The notes under the pieces were generated by a model, which was given only the letters and a program-made list of their open reading frames with translations, was not told the DNA's origin and did no database searches. Positions 20,384-30,402 of a stretch of DNA of 64,000 bases are shown piece by piece (position 1 is the stretch's first letter; every line of letters starts with the position of its first letter). The DNA lies in assembly GCF_010731115.1 (NCBI RefSeq), contig NZ_AP022616.1:4526001-4590000 (forward strand), given 5' to 3'. Position numbers and translations under genes: made by a program. This DNA comes from Mycolicibacterium phocaicum (GTDB taxonomy: Bacteria; Actinomycetota; Actinomycetes; Mycobacteriales; Mycobacteriaceae).

Positions 20384-21148
20384 GTGACTGCTGGAATCAA
20401 TCTGCAATTGGCCGGTCGCGTGGTGCTGGTCACCGGCGGTGTACGCGGCGTCGGCGCCGGCATCAGCGCGGTGTTCGCCGAGCAGGGCGCCACGGTGATC
20501 ACCTGTGCGCGGCGTGAGGTCGAGGGGTTGCCCTACGAGTTCCACGCCTGCGACGTGCGTGACGACGCCGCGGTCAAGGCCATGATCGACGCCATCGTCG
20601 CCAAGCACGGCAGGCTCGACGTCGTCGTCAACAACGCCGGTGGCTCGCCGTTCGCGCTGGCCGCCGATGCGTCGGCCAAGTTCAGCACCAAGATCATCGA
20701 GCTCAACCTGATTGCGCCGCTGCTGGTTTCGACGCACGCCAACGCAGTGATGCAGCAGCAGGACACCGGCGGCGTGATCGTCAACATCTCCAGCGTCAGC
20801 GCCCACCGGCCGACCCCGGGCACCGGTGCGTACGGTGCCGCCAAGGCCGGCATCGACAGCCTGACCACGACGCTCGCCGTCGAATGGTCGCCCAAGGTCC
20901 GGGTGAACTCCGTCATCGTCGGCATGGTCGAGACCGAGCAGTCCGAGCTGTTCTACGGCGACGCCGAGTCGGTCGCTGCCGTCGCTGCGACGGTGCCGCT
21001 CAAGCGACTGGCCAAACCCACCGATATCGGCTGGGCCGCAGCATTTTTGGCTTCCGAGGCCGCGTCGTACGTCAGCGGTGCGTCCCTCGAAGTGCATGGT
21101 GGCGGCGAGCCGCCGCATTATCTCGAAGCGTCAAGCGCCAACAAGTAA
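20384..21148 (+). CDS. SDR oxidoreductase of the KstR2 regulon (Rv3549c-like)
   Basis: A 254-residue SDR. The cofactor loop is TGGVRGVGAG, followed by NNAGG, NISSVS and the YGAAK active-site motif. GTG 20384 is predicted to be leaderless. Its position opposite echA20 matches Rv3549c, a KstR2-regulated gene without a settled reaction; a C/D-ring hydroxyl/keto step is plausible. A second SDR gene follows 14 bp downstream. Confidence 0.9.
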   Translation: MTAGINLQLAGRVVLVTGGVRGVGAGISAVFAEQGATVITCARREVEGLPYEFHACDVRDDAAVKAMIDAIVAKHGRLDVVVNNAGGSPFALAADASAKFSTKIIELNLIAPLLVSTHANAVMQQQDTGGVIVNISSVSAHRPTPGTGAYGAAKAGIDSLTTTLAVEWSPKVRVNSVIVGMVETEQSELFYGDAESVAAVAATVPLKRLAKPTDIGWAAAFLASEAASYVSGASLEVHGGGEPPHYLEASSANK

Positions 21149-21162
21149 AAGGGAGAGATCAA

Positions 21163-22068
21163 ATGGGATTGCTCGACGGCCGCGTGGTCATCGTGACGGG
21201 TGCCGGTGGCGGAATCGGGCGTGAGCACGCGCTCGCGTTCGCCGCTGAGGGTGCCCGCGTCGTGGTCAACGACATCGGTGTCGGCCTGGACGGTTCGCCC
21301 GCCGGTGGCGGCAGCGCCGCACAGAACGTGGTCGACGAGATCGTCGCCGCCGGTGGCGAGGCCGTGGCCAACGGCTCGAACGTCGCCGACTGGAACCAGG
21401 CCGCGGCCCTGATCCAGCAGGCCGTCGACACGTACGGCACGCTCGACGTGCTGGTGAACAATGCCGGCATCGTCCGCGACCGCATGTTCGCCAACGCCAC
21501 CGAAGAGGAATTCGACGCCGTCACCGCGGTGCACCTCAAGGGACACTTCGCGACCATGAAGCATGCCGCCGCGTACTGGCGGGCCAAGTCCAAGGCGGGC
21601 GAGACCGTGGACGCCCGCATCATCAACACCAGCTCGGGCGCCGGCCTGCAGGGCAGCGTCGGGCAGGCCACTTACAGCGCCTCCAAGGCCGGCATCGCTG
21701 CGCTGACGCTCGTCGCCGCGGCCGAGATGGGTCGCTACGGCGTCACCGCCAATGCCATTGCGCCGTCGGCGCGTACCCGCATGACGGAGACCGTCTTCGC
21801 CGACATGATGGCCACTCAGGACCAGGCCTTCGATGCCATGGCCGCGGAGAACATCTCCCCGCTGGTGGTCTGGCTGGGCAGCGTCGAGTCGCGCGATGTC
21901 ACCGGCAAGACGTTCGAGATCGAGGGCGGCAAGATTCGCATCGCCGAGGGCTGGGCGCACGGCCCCGAGATCGACAAGGGTGCCAAGTGGGACCCGGCCG
22001 AGCTGGGCCCCGTCGTCGCCGATCTGCTCGCCAAGGCACGTCCCGCGGTGCCGGTCTACGGCTCGTAA
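21163..22068 (+). CDS. SDR oxidoreductase of the KstR2 regulon (Rv3548c-like)
   Basis: A 301-residue SDR of the type seen in the N-terminal domain of multifunctional 17-beta-HSD4 enzymes. It has TGAGGGIGREHAL, the NDIGVG insertion, NNAGIVRD, NTSSGAG and YSASK. The C-terminal extension (about residues 250-301) is longer than in classical SDRs. A ribosome site (gggagag) precedes ATG 21163. A strong terminator follows. Its substrate is not established. Confidence 0.9.
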   Translation: MGLLDGRVVIVTGAGGGIGREHALAFAAEGARVVVNDIGVGLDGSPAGGGSAAQNVVDEIVAAGGEAVANGSNVADWNQAAALIQQAVDTYGTLDVLVNNAGIVRDRMFANATEEEFDAVTAVHLKGHFATMKHAAAYWRAKSKAGETVDARIINTSSGAGLQGSVGQATYSASKAGIAALTLVAAAEMGRYGVTANAIAPSARTRMTETVFADMMATQDQAFDAMAAENISPLVVWLGSVESRDVTGKTFEIEGGKIRIAEGWAHGPEIDKGAKWDPAELGPVVADLLAKARPAVPVYGS

Positions 22069-22087
22069 GCAACCCGCTCGAAAGCGT

Positions 22088-22122
22088 CCCCGCAACGGAT
22101 CACGTTGCGGGGAAGCTTTTTT
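22088..22122 (+). terminator. Intrinsic terminator after the SDR pair
   Basis: A perfect 10-bp stem (CCCCGCAACG with its complement), a GATCA loop, and a T-run at 22117-22122. This is a textbook rho-independent terminator, between convergent genes. Confidence 0.93.
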
Positions 22123-22131
22123 GGTGCTGCC

Positions 22132-23064
22132 TCACAATGCTGCGGCGACATCCCAGATCGGTTCCAGCGCCGCGACTCCCGTGCGGACGAGGGGGCTCAG
22201 CACGATGTCTGTCGCGCCCGCCGCGAGGTACCGCCGCAGTTGAGCGGACACCTGCGCGGCAGTGCCGACCGCCGCGAGATCGATGACGGAGTCGACGCCT
22301 TCGCGTTCGATCACCTTCGCGTACGACGGGATGGTGGTGTAGAACTCGAGGGCCTCGGCCGCGCGGGCTCGACCCTCGTCGACGTCGTCGGTCACCAGGA
22401 CCGGTACCGCGGCGATCACTTTGGGCGCGGGCCGGCCGGCTGCGGTTGCCGCGGCGGTGATGGTCGGCACGATGAAATCCTCGATGGTGCGCGGCCCGGC
22501 GAGATAGGGCAGTGTGCCGTCCGCCAGTTCTCCCGTCACGCGTAATGCCTTGGGCCCCATGGCCGCGACGTAGACCGGGAGGGGAGTGCCGCCGGCGATC
22601 GTCACCGGGAACTGCGGGGCCGCGGTGAACTCGTCGCCGTGGAAGTCGACGGTGCCGGTGTCCAGGATCGACCGGAGCACCTGCAGATGTTCGCGCAGCC
22701 GGCCGATGGTGTTCGGCCATGCGGTTCCGAAAGCCACCTGTTCGGGACCATGCGCCCCCAGACCGAGGCCGAGGCTGAAGTTGCCGCTGGTGGCCGCTTG
22801 GGCGGTCAGCGCCTGGGAGGCGAGCGTCAGCGGGTGGCGTGGGTTGACCGGTACGACGAACGTACCGACGGCGAGACCCGGCACTGCGGCGCCGACGTAC
22901 CCGGCCAGCGAGATGGCGTCGTGGTCGAACTGCTGGGCTATCCAGACCTGACCCACGCCGGCGTTGTAGGCGCGGCGGGCCTGGTCGATCGCGGCAGCGA
23001 CATGATTGGCGGAACTACGGTCGGGATCGAGGACAACTCCGGTCGGCATACCAACGACAACCAC
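22132..23064 (-). CDS. LLM-class (F420-dependent-type) oxidoreductase
   Basis: A 310-residue luciferase-like monooxygenase family protein. It shows the TIM-barrel strands VWIAQQFDHDA, VGTFVVPVNPRHP and SLGLGLGAHGPEQ. Mycobacterial members mostly use F420; the substrate is unknown. The start could be GTG/ATG at 23064 or the ATG at codon 6. It is convergent with the KstR2 SDR pair and no KstR/KstR2 box is near it. Confidence 0.85.
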   Translation of the reverse strand: MVVVGMPTGVVLDPDRSSANHVAAAIDQARRAYNAGVGQVWIAQQFDHDAISLAGYVGAAVPGLAVGTFVVPVNPRHPLTLASQALTAQAATSGNFSLGLGLGAHGPEQVAFGTAWPNTIGRLREHLQVLRSILDTGTVDFHGDEFTAAPQFPVTIAGGTPLPVYVAAMGPKALRVTGELADGTLPYLAGPRTIEDFIVPTITAAATAAGRPAPKVIAAVPVLVTDDVDEGRARAAEALEFYTTIPSYAKVIEREGVDSVIDLAAVGTAAQVSAQLRRYLAAGATDIVLSPLVRTGVAALEPIWDVAAAL

Positions 23065-23101
23065 CGGGGCCGGATGACTGATTCCTTCGCGCAGAGAAAA
23101 A

Positions 23102-23132
23102 CTCCCCCAGAACGAAACTCGTTCTGGGGGAG
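23102..23132 (-). terminator. Hairpin terminator after the histidine phosphatase gene
   Basis: A perfect 13-bp stem (CTCCCCCAGAACG and complement) with an AAACT-type loop. It is followed on the minus strand by GTTTTTC, a usable U-tract. Confidence 0.88.
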
Positions 23133-23146
23133 CTCCTTTGATTCAG

Positions 23147-24577
23147 TTACTTGGCGGCGTCGGCCTTCGCTGCCGTGTCCTTCTTCGGCTTCTCGGCCTT
23201 CTTGGGTTTTTCGGCCTTCGGCTTGTCGGACTTGTCCTTCTTCGGCTTGTCCTTCTTGACCTTGGTGGCCTTGTCGTCGCTGTTCTTGCCTTCGGTGCCC
23301 TTGTCGCCGGCCTTGGTGTCGCCGGCCTTGGTGTCACCGGCCTTGGCGTCGTCGGCCTTCGCGTCGTCGGCCTTGGTGGCGTCGGTCTTGGTGGCGTCGG
23401 TCTTGGTCTCCTCGGCGGCCTTGACGGACTTGTCCTTGGTGCCGGTGACGGCCGGCTTGAGGGCGGAGACCTGCTTGGCGAGCGTCGGCGTCGCCGAGGG
23501 CTTGGCGGCGTTGTCGGTGTTGTCGGCAGCCTTCGAATCGACGGCGGCCGTGGTGGTCGGCGCGGGAGCCGGCGGCGGAGCGGCCTTGAATACCGTACCG
23601 GTCTGGATCGACTTCACGATGCTCTTGGTCACCGCGACCGGGTAGTTGGCGACGGCTTTGACAGTGTCGAAGACGCCGTCGCGGATGGCGCCCGCGATGG
23701 TGGCGATGTTGCGGGTACCCAATGCCTGGATGACGTTGTACACGGCCATCTGCGGCGTGGTGATCACCTTGCGGGTGTCGACGAACAGCTTGGTGAACAG
23801 TGCCGGGTTCTGCGAGACGGCCATGCCGTCCCAGCTGACCAGTGTCCAGCCATCGGTCGGGTTGCCGTTGACGGTGACGACCGAGGTGTTGTCCAGCGGG
23901 TGACCCAGCAGGAGGGTCAGGTCTGGGTTGTCGACGTTCATCAGCGTCCACGCCATGATCGACAGGCCGTGGGAGAACGCCACCGGGTGCTGATCGCCGG
24001 AGTTGTAGATGTCCTCGACCGCGCCGTTGTACCGGCTCTGGAAGTTCGCGCCCGTCAGATCCGGGGAACCGGGGATCGGCACGAAGTAGAGGCCGGCTGC
24101 CCAGGCCAGCGCGGGCAGGGCATACCCCAGGCGCTGGAAGCCGGAGTTCTGCGGGGCGCCTTCGTAGATGCCTGCCTGGACCTCGTGCAGGCCGTCGAGC
24201 TGAGTTCCGGTGAGCCCGGTCAGCGTTTCGAAGGGAGCGGCGGTCTGCTGGGTGCGGACCATGTCGGAGTAGTAGATGCCGTCGTAGGCCACGCCGTCGT
24301 TGGCCAGTTGGTTGGCGCGATTCTGAGCCTGGGTCTGGCCGTTGGCGGTCAGGTTCGGGCCGGGGATCTTCGTGTCGATGCAGCACGACACGTTGCCGTC
24401 CGATTCGCCGTGCCGGACGAACGTGATGGTGATGTTGGTTGCGGCCCAGGCCGAGAAGGCCGAGGTGAGGAACATGAAGACGGCGGCGAGCAGCACCGCC
24501 GCGCTTCGTGCTCCGCGCTTGAACGTCCGGCTGTGCGACAGCCTCCGACGGAACGTTGATGACATAGACGGCTCCAT
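23147..24577 (-). CDS. Secreted histidine phosphatase with long Lys/Ala-rich tail
   Basis: A 476-residue exported protein. A signal peptide (basic start, hydrophobic residues about 26-44, likely cleavage after AWA) leads into a phosphoglycerate-mutase-fold domain. The catalytic RHG motif is at residues 55-57 and a second His at 203 (FSHGLS). From about residue 380 the protein becomes a low-complexity tail of repeated KADDA, KAGDT and KPKKDK units. The tail resembles histone-H1-like or heparin-binding mycobacterial tails and may bind wall polymers or nucleic acid. The start may be ATG 24577 or ATG 24565. An inverted repeat overlaps the first of these. Confidence 0.88.
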   Translation of the reverse strand: MEPSMSSTFRRRLSHSRTFKRGARSAAVLLAAVFMFLTSAFSAWAATNITITFVRHGESDGNVSCCIDTKIPGPNLTANGQTQAQNRANQLANDGVAYDGIYYSDMVRTQQTAAPFETLTGLTGTQLDGLHEVQAGIYEGAPQNSGFQRLGYALPALAWAAGLYFVPIPGSPDLTGANFQSRYNGAVEDIYNSGDQHPVAFSHGLSIMAWTLMNVDNPDLTLLLGHPLDNTSVVTVNGNPTDGWTLVSWDGMAVSQNPALFTKLFVDTRKVITTPQMAVYNVIQALGTRNIATIAGAIRDGVFDTVKAVANYPVAVTKSIVKSIQTGTVFKAAPPPAPAPTTTAAVDSKAADNTDNAAKPSATPTLAKQVSALKPAVTGTKDKSVKAAEETKTDATKTDATKADDAKADDAKAGDTKAGDTKAGDKGTEGKNSDDKATKVKKDKPKKDKSDKPKAEKPKKAEKPKKDTAAKADAAK

Positions 24578-24611
24578 AGTGTTGCCCTGGATGTGTGCAG
24601 GGCCACACTAT
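24576..24611. promoter_or_regulatory. Inverted repeat over the phosphatase start codon
   Basis: Arms ATAGTGTTGCCCTG and CAGGGCCACACTAT (one mismatch) are separated by 8 nt. The left arm contains the ATG at 24577. It could be an operator or a hairpin controlling translation. Confidence 0.6.
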
Positions 24612-24688
24612 GTACACATCTATGAATCTGTCTAGTCTCTTCCGTTAATTACCGGATGAACTTTGCTGGCGCGCAAAGGGCGCCGCGC

Positions 24689-24982
24689 CTAACCTGCCGG
24701 GTGATGCTGCTCCCACTGGAAGCCGGCGACGTCGTACTGGCTGACGGCTTTGTCGGTGTTGCCACGGTTCGGATTCAATTCGCTTCCCGCGTAATGCTGT
24801 TCCGCATTGGCGAAACCCTTGCTGCTGAAGCCCGGCGGCTTCAGAGCGGGGTCGTCGCTCGCCTCCTTGCCGGGCTGGCCGGTGGTGCCGGGAGCGTGGG
24901 GGTTGTCGGCGAGGGCGATGCCAGCGGGCGACAGCGCGACAAATGCGGTGACCACACACGGCACGATGATGGAGCGCTTCAT
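24689..24982 (-). CDS. Small secreted protein of unknown function
   Basis: A 97-residue protein with a clear signal peptide (cleavage near ALA-DNP). The mature part is about 72 residues, rich in Pro, Gly, Asn and His, with NPNRGNTDKAVSQYDVAGF near the end. I recognise no domain. It is a monocistronic-looking gene between the phosphatase and the ddn-fadA5 operon. Confidence 0.65.
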   Translation of the reverse strand: MKRSIIVPCVVTAFVALSPAGIALADNPHAPGTTGQPGKEASDDPALKPPGFSSKGFANAEQHYAGSELNPNRGNTDKAVSQYDVAGFQWEQHHPAG

Positions 24983-25049
24983 GAGATTTCTCCGATCGTG
25001 AGAGCCCCTTTCGGATCACGATCGCCCGGCCTGATCGGTTCACCGCCCA

Positions 25050-25088
25050 CAAAAAACTCCCCTGGAACGACGTGCGTCCCAGGGGAGT
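25050..25088 (-). terminator. Terminator after ddn
   Basis: A 10-bp stem (ACTCCCCTGG with complement) is followed on the minus strand by a run of six T residues. It closes the fadA5-ddn operon. Confidence 0.9.
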
Positions 25089-25101
25089 TCTCGGTCGGTG
25101 C

Positions 25102-25596
25102 TCAGGCCGGGTCGAGCAGGATGATCGGAATCTTGCGGTCGGTGTGCGACCGGTAGTCGACGAAGTCCGGGTACATGGCGTCGAGCTTGGGCCAGTACTC
25201 GTCGCGTTCGGCATCGGTGGCCTCGCGCGCGAGCAGCTGCAGCTTCTCGCCGCGCACCTGGAACTTCACCTTGGGGTTGGCAACCAGGTTCAGGTACCAC
25301 ATCGGGTGGGTGTCGCGACCGCCCTGTGAGGCGACGACGACGATCCGGTCGCCTTCGCGCAGGTACAACAGCGGGCTGTCACGCGGCTCGCCGGATTTGC
25401 GGCCGATGGTGGTCAGGATCCCGACGGGCGGGGGCGTGGCGACGGGCTTGGAGCCCAGTCGCCACTTGGCGCCGATCCGGCCGTCGGTGGCCCGGAACGC
25501 CCAGGTGTTGATTCGCGACATCCATTTGAAGCCGACCTGCATTCCCTTGGAATTCAGGATCTTCAGCTGCCTGTCGCTCATTTCCCCGTCGGCCAT
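25102..25596 (-). CDS. ddn: Deazaflavin (F420)-dependent nitroreductase-family protein, Ddn-like
   Basis: A 164-residue protein in the position of Rv3547 (next to fadA5) and alike over its length. It keeps FKWMSRINTW near the start, then LTTIGRKSG, then HPMWYLNLVANPKV and the C-terminal TDRKIPI. The family folds as a split beta-barrel that binds F420H2. In M. tuberculosis Ddn is an F420 quinone reductase that activates nitroimidazole prodrugs. It starts 22 bp after fadA5 and is probably co-transcribed. Confidence 0.87.
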   Translation of the reverse strand: MADGEMSDRQLKILNSKGMQVGFKWMSRINTWAFRATDGRIGAKWRLGSKPVATPPPVGILTTIGRKSGEPRDSPLLYLREGDRIVVVASQGGRDTHPMWYLNLVANPKVKFQVRGEKLQLLAREATDAERDEYWPKLDAMYPDFVDYRSHTDRKIPIILLDPA

Positions 25597-25618
25597 GGTG
25601 GCGACCCTGCTCCTCGCT

Positions 25619-26779
<1,161 letters not shown>

Positions 26780-26780
26780 C

Positions 26781-26794
26781 TAGAACACGTTTCA
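26781..26794. promoter_or_regulatory. KstR operator between fadA5 and cyp125
   Basis: TAGAACACGTTTCA fits the KstR consensus TNNAACNNGTTNNA at every fixed position. It serves the fadA5-ddn operon on one side and the cyp125-ltp2 operon on the other. Confidence 0.92.
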
Positions 26795-26927
26795 TTACTC
26801 TGACAAGCAACGATCGGGACGTGCCTTTTATCTGCGGTGAAGGCGTGTTTCAATGGTCGCAACGCCGAACTAGAAGGATTTGTCTCGGAACCCGGTTCTG
26901 AGGCGTTGGATTCCCCGAGGAGACACC

Positions 26928-28175
26928 ATGCCCTGCCCGATCCCGTCCGACTTCGACTTGCTGGACGCGAACCTGAACCTCCAAGGCCTGCCCATCGAGG
27001 AGCTCGCCGCCCTGCGTAAGTCAGAGCCGGTGCACTGGGTGGACGTGCCCGGCGGCACCGGTGGCTTCGGTGACAAGGGGTACTGGATCGTCACCCGCTA
27101 CGAGGACGTCAAAGAGGTCTCGAAGCGCAACGACATCTTCGGCAGCGCACCCGACGGCGCCATTCCGGTGTGGCCGCAGGCCATGACCCGCGAGGCCGTC
27201 GACGTGCAGCGCGCGGTGCTGCTCAACATGGACGCCCCGCAGCACACCCGGTTGCGCAAGATCATCTCCCGCGGCTTCACCCCGCGTGCCATCGGCCGCC
27301 TGCAGGCCGAGCTGAACGAGCGGGCACAGAAGATCGCCGAGACCGCGGCCGCGTCCGGCACCGGCGACTTCGTCGAGCAGGTCTCGTGTGAGTTGCCGCT
27401 GCAGGCCATCGCCGGTCTGCTCGGTGTGCCGCAGGAAGACCGCGACAAGCTGTTCAACTGGTCCAACGAGATGACGGCCGGCGAGGACCCCGAGTACGCG
27501 CACATCGATCCGGCGGCGTCGTCGTTCGAGCTGATCACTTACGCCATGGGTATGGCCGCCGAGCGCTCGAAGAACCCGACCGAAGACATCGTCACCCAGC
27601 TGGTGCAGGCAGACATCGAGGGCGAGAAGCTGTCCGACGACGAGTTCGGCTTCTTCGTCGTGATGCTGGCCGTGGCCGGCAACGAGACCACCCGTAACTC
27701 GATCACGCACGGCATGATCGCCTTCGCGCAGAACCCCGACCAGTGGGAGCTGTACAAGAAGGAACGCCCGGAGAGCGCCGCGGACGAGATCGTCCGTTGG
27801 GCCACACCGGTTTCCGCGTTCCAGCGCACCGCACTCGAGGACACCGAGCTCGGTGGCGTGAAGATCAAGAAGGGCGAGCGGGTCGTCATGTCCTACCGCT
27901 CGGCCAACTTCGATGACGAGGTGTTCGAGGATCCGCACACCTTCAACATCATGCGGACGCCGAACCAGCACGTCGGCTTCGGTGGCACCGGCGCGCACTA
28001 CTGCATCGGCGCCAACCTGGCGCGCATGACCATCAACCTGATGTTCAACGCCATTGCCGACCACATGCCGGACCTGGCCTCGATCGGTGAGCCCGAGCGG
28101 CTGATGTCGGGCTGGCTCAACGGCATCAAGCACTGGCAGGTTGACTACACGGGTAAGTGCCCCGTCCAGCACTGA
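26928..28175 (+). CDS. cyp125: Cytochrome P450 CYP125, steroid C26/C27 hydroxylase
   Basis: A 415-residue P450, ortholog of Rv3545c. It has the I-helix AGNETTRNS motif, the K-helix ExxR (EIVR) and the haem loop FGGTGAHYCIG with Cys359 as thiolate ligand. It oxidises the terminal carbon of cholesterol or cholestenone to start side-chain degradation. ATG 26928 was chosen because gaggaga lies just before it; an in-frame start at 26880 would skip that site. It leads a six-gene operon. Confidence 0.95.
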   Translation: MPCPIPSDFDLLDANLNLQGLPIEELAALRKSEPVHWVDVPGGTGGFGDKGYWIVTRYEDVKEVSKRNDIFGSAPDGAIPVWPQAMTREAVDVQRAVLLNMDAPQHTRLRKIISRGFTPRAIGRLQAELNERAQKIAETAAASGTGDFVEQVSCELPLQAIAGLLGVPQEDRDKLFNWSNEMTAGEDPEYAHIDPAASSFELITYAMGMAAERSKNPTEDIVTQLVQADIEGEKLSDDEFGFFVVMLAVAGNETTRNSITHGMIAFAQNPDQWELYKKERPESAADEIVRWATPVSAFQRTALEDTELGGVKIKKGERVVMSYRSANFDDEVFEDPHTFNIMRTPNQHVGFGGTGAHYCIGANLARMTINLMFNAIADHMPDLASIGEPERLMSGWLNGIKHWQVDYTGKCPVQH

Positions 28176-28223
28176 CGGCGACTGACTGCAGTAGTCCGGT
28201 AACACGAATCAAGGAGGATTCGG

Positions 28224-29228
28224 GTGGATTTCACACCGAGCCCCGAGCAGCAGGCTGTCGCCGATGTGGTGACATCTGTGCTCGAGCGGGAAAACACTTG
28301 GGACGCACTGGTTTCCGGTGGCGTCGTGGCACTTGCGGTGCCGGACCGCTTGGGCGGTGACGGGCTGGGGCTGCCGGAGGCGGCCACCGCGCTGACCGAG
28401 ATCGGTCGGCGCGGCACCACCGGTCCGGCGCTGGCCACGATCGGGCTCGCCCTGGTTCCGCTGGTCGACCTGGCCACCGAAGCGCAGCAGGACCGGTATC
28501 TCGCGGGTGTCGCCTCGGGTGCGGTGCTGTCCGCCGCGCTGAACGAGGCCGGCAACCAGCTGCCGGAGAAGCCGTCGACGAGCTATGCGGGCGGCAAGCT
28601 CAACGGCACCAAAATCGGTGTGCCCTATGCCGAGACGGCGCAGTGGCTGCTGGTCACCACCGACAGTGGGGTTGTCGTGGTGTCGCCCACGGCCGCCGGT
28701 GTGACGGTCGAGAAGACCCCGACCGCCAACGGGTCCGATGAATACGTCGTCACCTTCACCGACGTGGCAGTGGCCGACGACGAAGTGCTGGCCGGTGCCA
28801 CGGTCGCGCGGGTGAACGAGCTGGCGCTGGCCATGATCGGCGCATTCGGTGCCGGGCTGGTGGCCGGTGCGCTGCGGCTGACCGCCGACTACACCGCGAC
28901 GCGCGAACAGTTCGGCCGGCCGCTGTCGACCTTCCAGACCGTGGCAGCGCAGCTGTCCGAGGTCTACATCGCTTCGCGGACAATCGATCTGGTCTCCACC
29001 TCGGTGGTGTGGCGGTTGTCGGAGGGACTCGACGCAGCCGAGGACCTGGCCATCCTGGGCTACTGGCTGACCTCGCAGGCCCCGCCGGCCATGCGGCTGT
29101 GCCATCACCTGCACGGCGGCATGGGCATGGACATCACGTACCCGATGGACCGCTACTACTCCTCGATCAAGGACCTCAACCGCCTGCTCGGGGGTCCGTC
29201 GCACCGTCTCGATCTGGTGGGAGCCTGA
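28224..29228 (+). CDS. chsE1: Acyl-CoA dehydrogenase subunit ChsE1 (FadE28)
   Basis: A 334-residue acyl-CoA dehydrogenase-family protein, ortholog of Rv3544c. It lacks a full catalytic set and acts with ChsE2 as an alpha2-beta2 heterotetramer. The complex oxidises 3-oxo-4-pregnene-20-carboxyl-CoA. The C-terminal FAD-binding part shows QFGRPLSTFQTVAAQL and LHGGMGMDITYP. GTG 28224 follows aaggagga. The stop overlaps the ATG of chsE2. Confidence 0.93.
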   Translation: MDFTPSPEQQAVADVVTSVLERENTWDALVSGGVVALAVPDRLGGDGLGLPEAATALTEIGRRGTTGPALATIGLALVPLVDLATEAQQDRYLAGVASGAVLSAALNEAGNQLPEKPSTSYAGGKLNGTKIGVPYAETAQWLLVTTDSGVVVVSPTAAGVTVEKTPTANGSDEYVVTFTDVAVADDEVLAGATVARVNELALAMIGAFGAGLVAGALRLTADYTATREQFGRPLSTFQTVAAQLSEVYIASRTIDLVSTSVVWRLSEGLDAAEDLAILGYWLTSQAPPAMRLCHHLHGGMGMDITYPMDRYYSSIKDLNRLLGGPSHRLDLVGA

Positions 29229-30391
29229 TGTTTATCGACCTGACCGCGGAACAGCGCAAGCTGCAATCCGAACTGCGCGAGTACTTTTCGACGCTGATCA
29301 CGCCCGAAGAGGCGGCGGCGATGGAGACCGACCGGCACAACGAGGCCTACCGCACCGTCATCAAGCGCATGGGCAGCGACGGCAAGCTCGGTGTGGGCTG
29401 GCCCAAGGAGTACGGCGGCCTGGGGTTCGGGCCGATCGAGCAGCAGATCTTCATCAACGAGGCCAACCGCGCCGACATCCCGCTGCCGATGGTGACCCTG
29501 CAGACCGTCGGCCCCACCCTGCAGCTGCTGGGCACCGAGGAACAGAAGAAGAAGTTCCTGCCCGGAATCCTCGCCGGTGAAGTGCATTTCGCGATCGGCT
29601 ACTCCGAGCCCGAGGCCGGCACCGACCTGGCGTCGCTGCGGACCACCGCGGTGCGGCACGGTGACGAGTACATCGTCAACGGCCAGAAGATGTGGACCAC
29701 CGGCGCCCACGACGCCGACTACGTGTGGCTGGCCTGCCGCACCGACCCGACCGCGGCGAAGCACAAGGGCATCTCGATCCTGATCGTCGACACCAAGGAC
29801 CCGGGCTACTCGTGGACCCCGATCATCCTGTCCGACGGTGCGCACCACACCAACACGACGTACTACAACGATGTGCGGGTGCCCGCCGACATGCTGGTCG
29901 GCGAGGAGAACGGCGGCTGGAAGCTGATTACCACGCAGCTCAACCATGAGCGCGTCGGTCTCGGCCCGGCCGGTCGCGTGGCCGGCATCTACGAGCAGGT
30001 GCACGCGTGGGCTTCCGAAGCGGGCTCCGATGGCGTTGTCCCGCTGGACAATCCGGAGGCCAAGCGGCTGCTGGGCCAGATCAAGTCGATCATGCGGCTC
30101 AACGAACTGCTCAACTGGCAGGTCGCGTCGTCCGGCGAGAACATCGCCGTCGCCGACGCGGCCGCGACGAAAGTGTTCTCCACCGAGCGCATCCAGGAAG
30201 TGAGCCGGTTGGCCGAAGAGGTCGTCGGACGCTTCGGCAACCCGGCCGACAAGCACACCGCAACGGTGCTGCAGTGGCTGGACACCATGGCCAAGCGCAA
30301 CTTGGTCATCACCTTCGGTGGCGGGGTCAACGAGGTCATGCGCGAGATGATCGCGGCATCGGGCCTCAAGGTGCCGCGGGTTTCGCGGTAG
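29228..30391 (+). CDS. chsE2: Acyl-CoA dehydrogenase subunit ChsE2 (FadE29)
   Basis: A 387-residue acyl-CoA dehydrogenase, ortholog of Rv3543c. FAD/substrate strands are visible as AIGYSEPEAGTDLASLRT and INGQKMWTT-like VNGQKMWTTGAH. It pairs with ChsE1 to introduce the 17(20) double bond in the steroid three-carbon side chain. The ATG overlaps the chsE1 stop (TGATG), as expected for stoichiometric subunits. Confidence 0.94.
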   Translation: MFIDLTAEQRKLQSELREYFSTLITPEEAAAMETDRHNEAYRTVIKRMGSDGKLGVGWPKEYGGLGFGPIEQQIFINEANRADIPLPMVTLQTVGPTLQLLGTEEQKKKFLPGILAGEVHFAIGYSEPEAGTDLASLRTTAVRHGDEYIVNGQKMWTTGAHDADYVWLACRTDPTAAKHKGISILIVDTKDPGYSWTPIILSDGAHHTNTTYYNDVRVPADMLVGEENGGWKLITTQLNHERVGLGPAGRVAGIYEQVHAWASEAGSDGVVPLDNPEAKRLLGQIKSIMRLNELLNWQVASSGENIAVADAAATKVFSTERIQEVSRLAEEVVGRFGNPADKHTATVLQWLDTMAKRNLVITFGGGVNEVMREMIAASGLKVPRVSR

Positions 30392-30402
30392 GAGGGCGAT
30401 CG

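Noticed and set aside
23340..24617. Long overlapping frames opposite or alongside the phosphatase and other GC-rich genes
   Set aside because: They are arginine/proline-rich shadow frames without domains, explained by high GC third positions.
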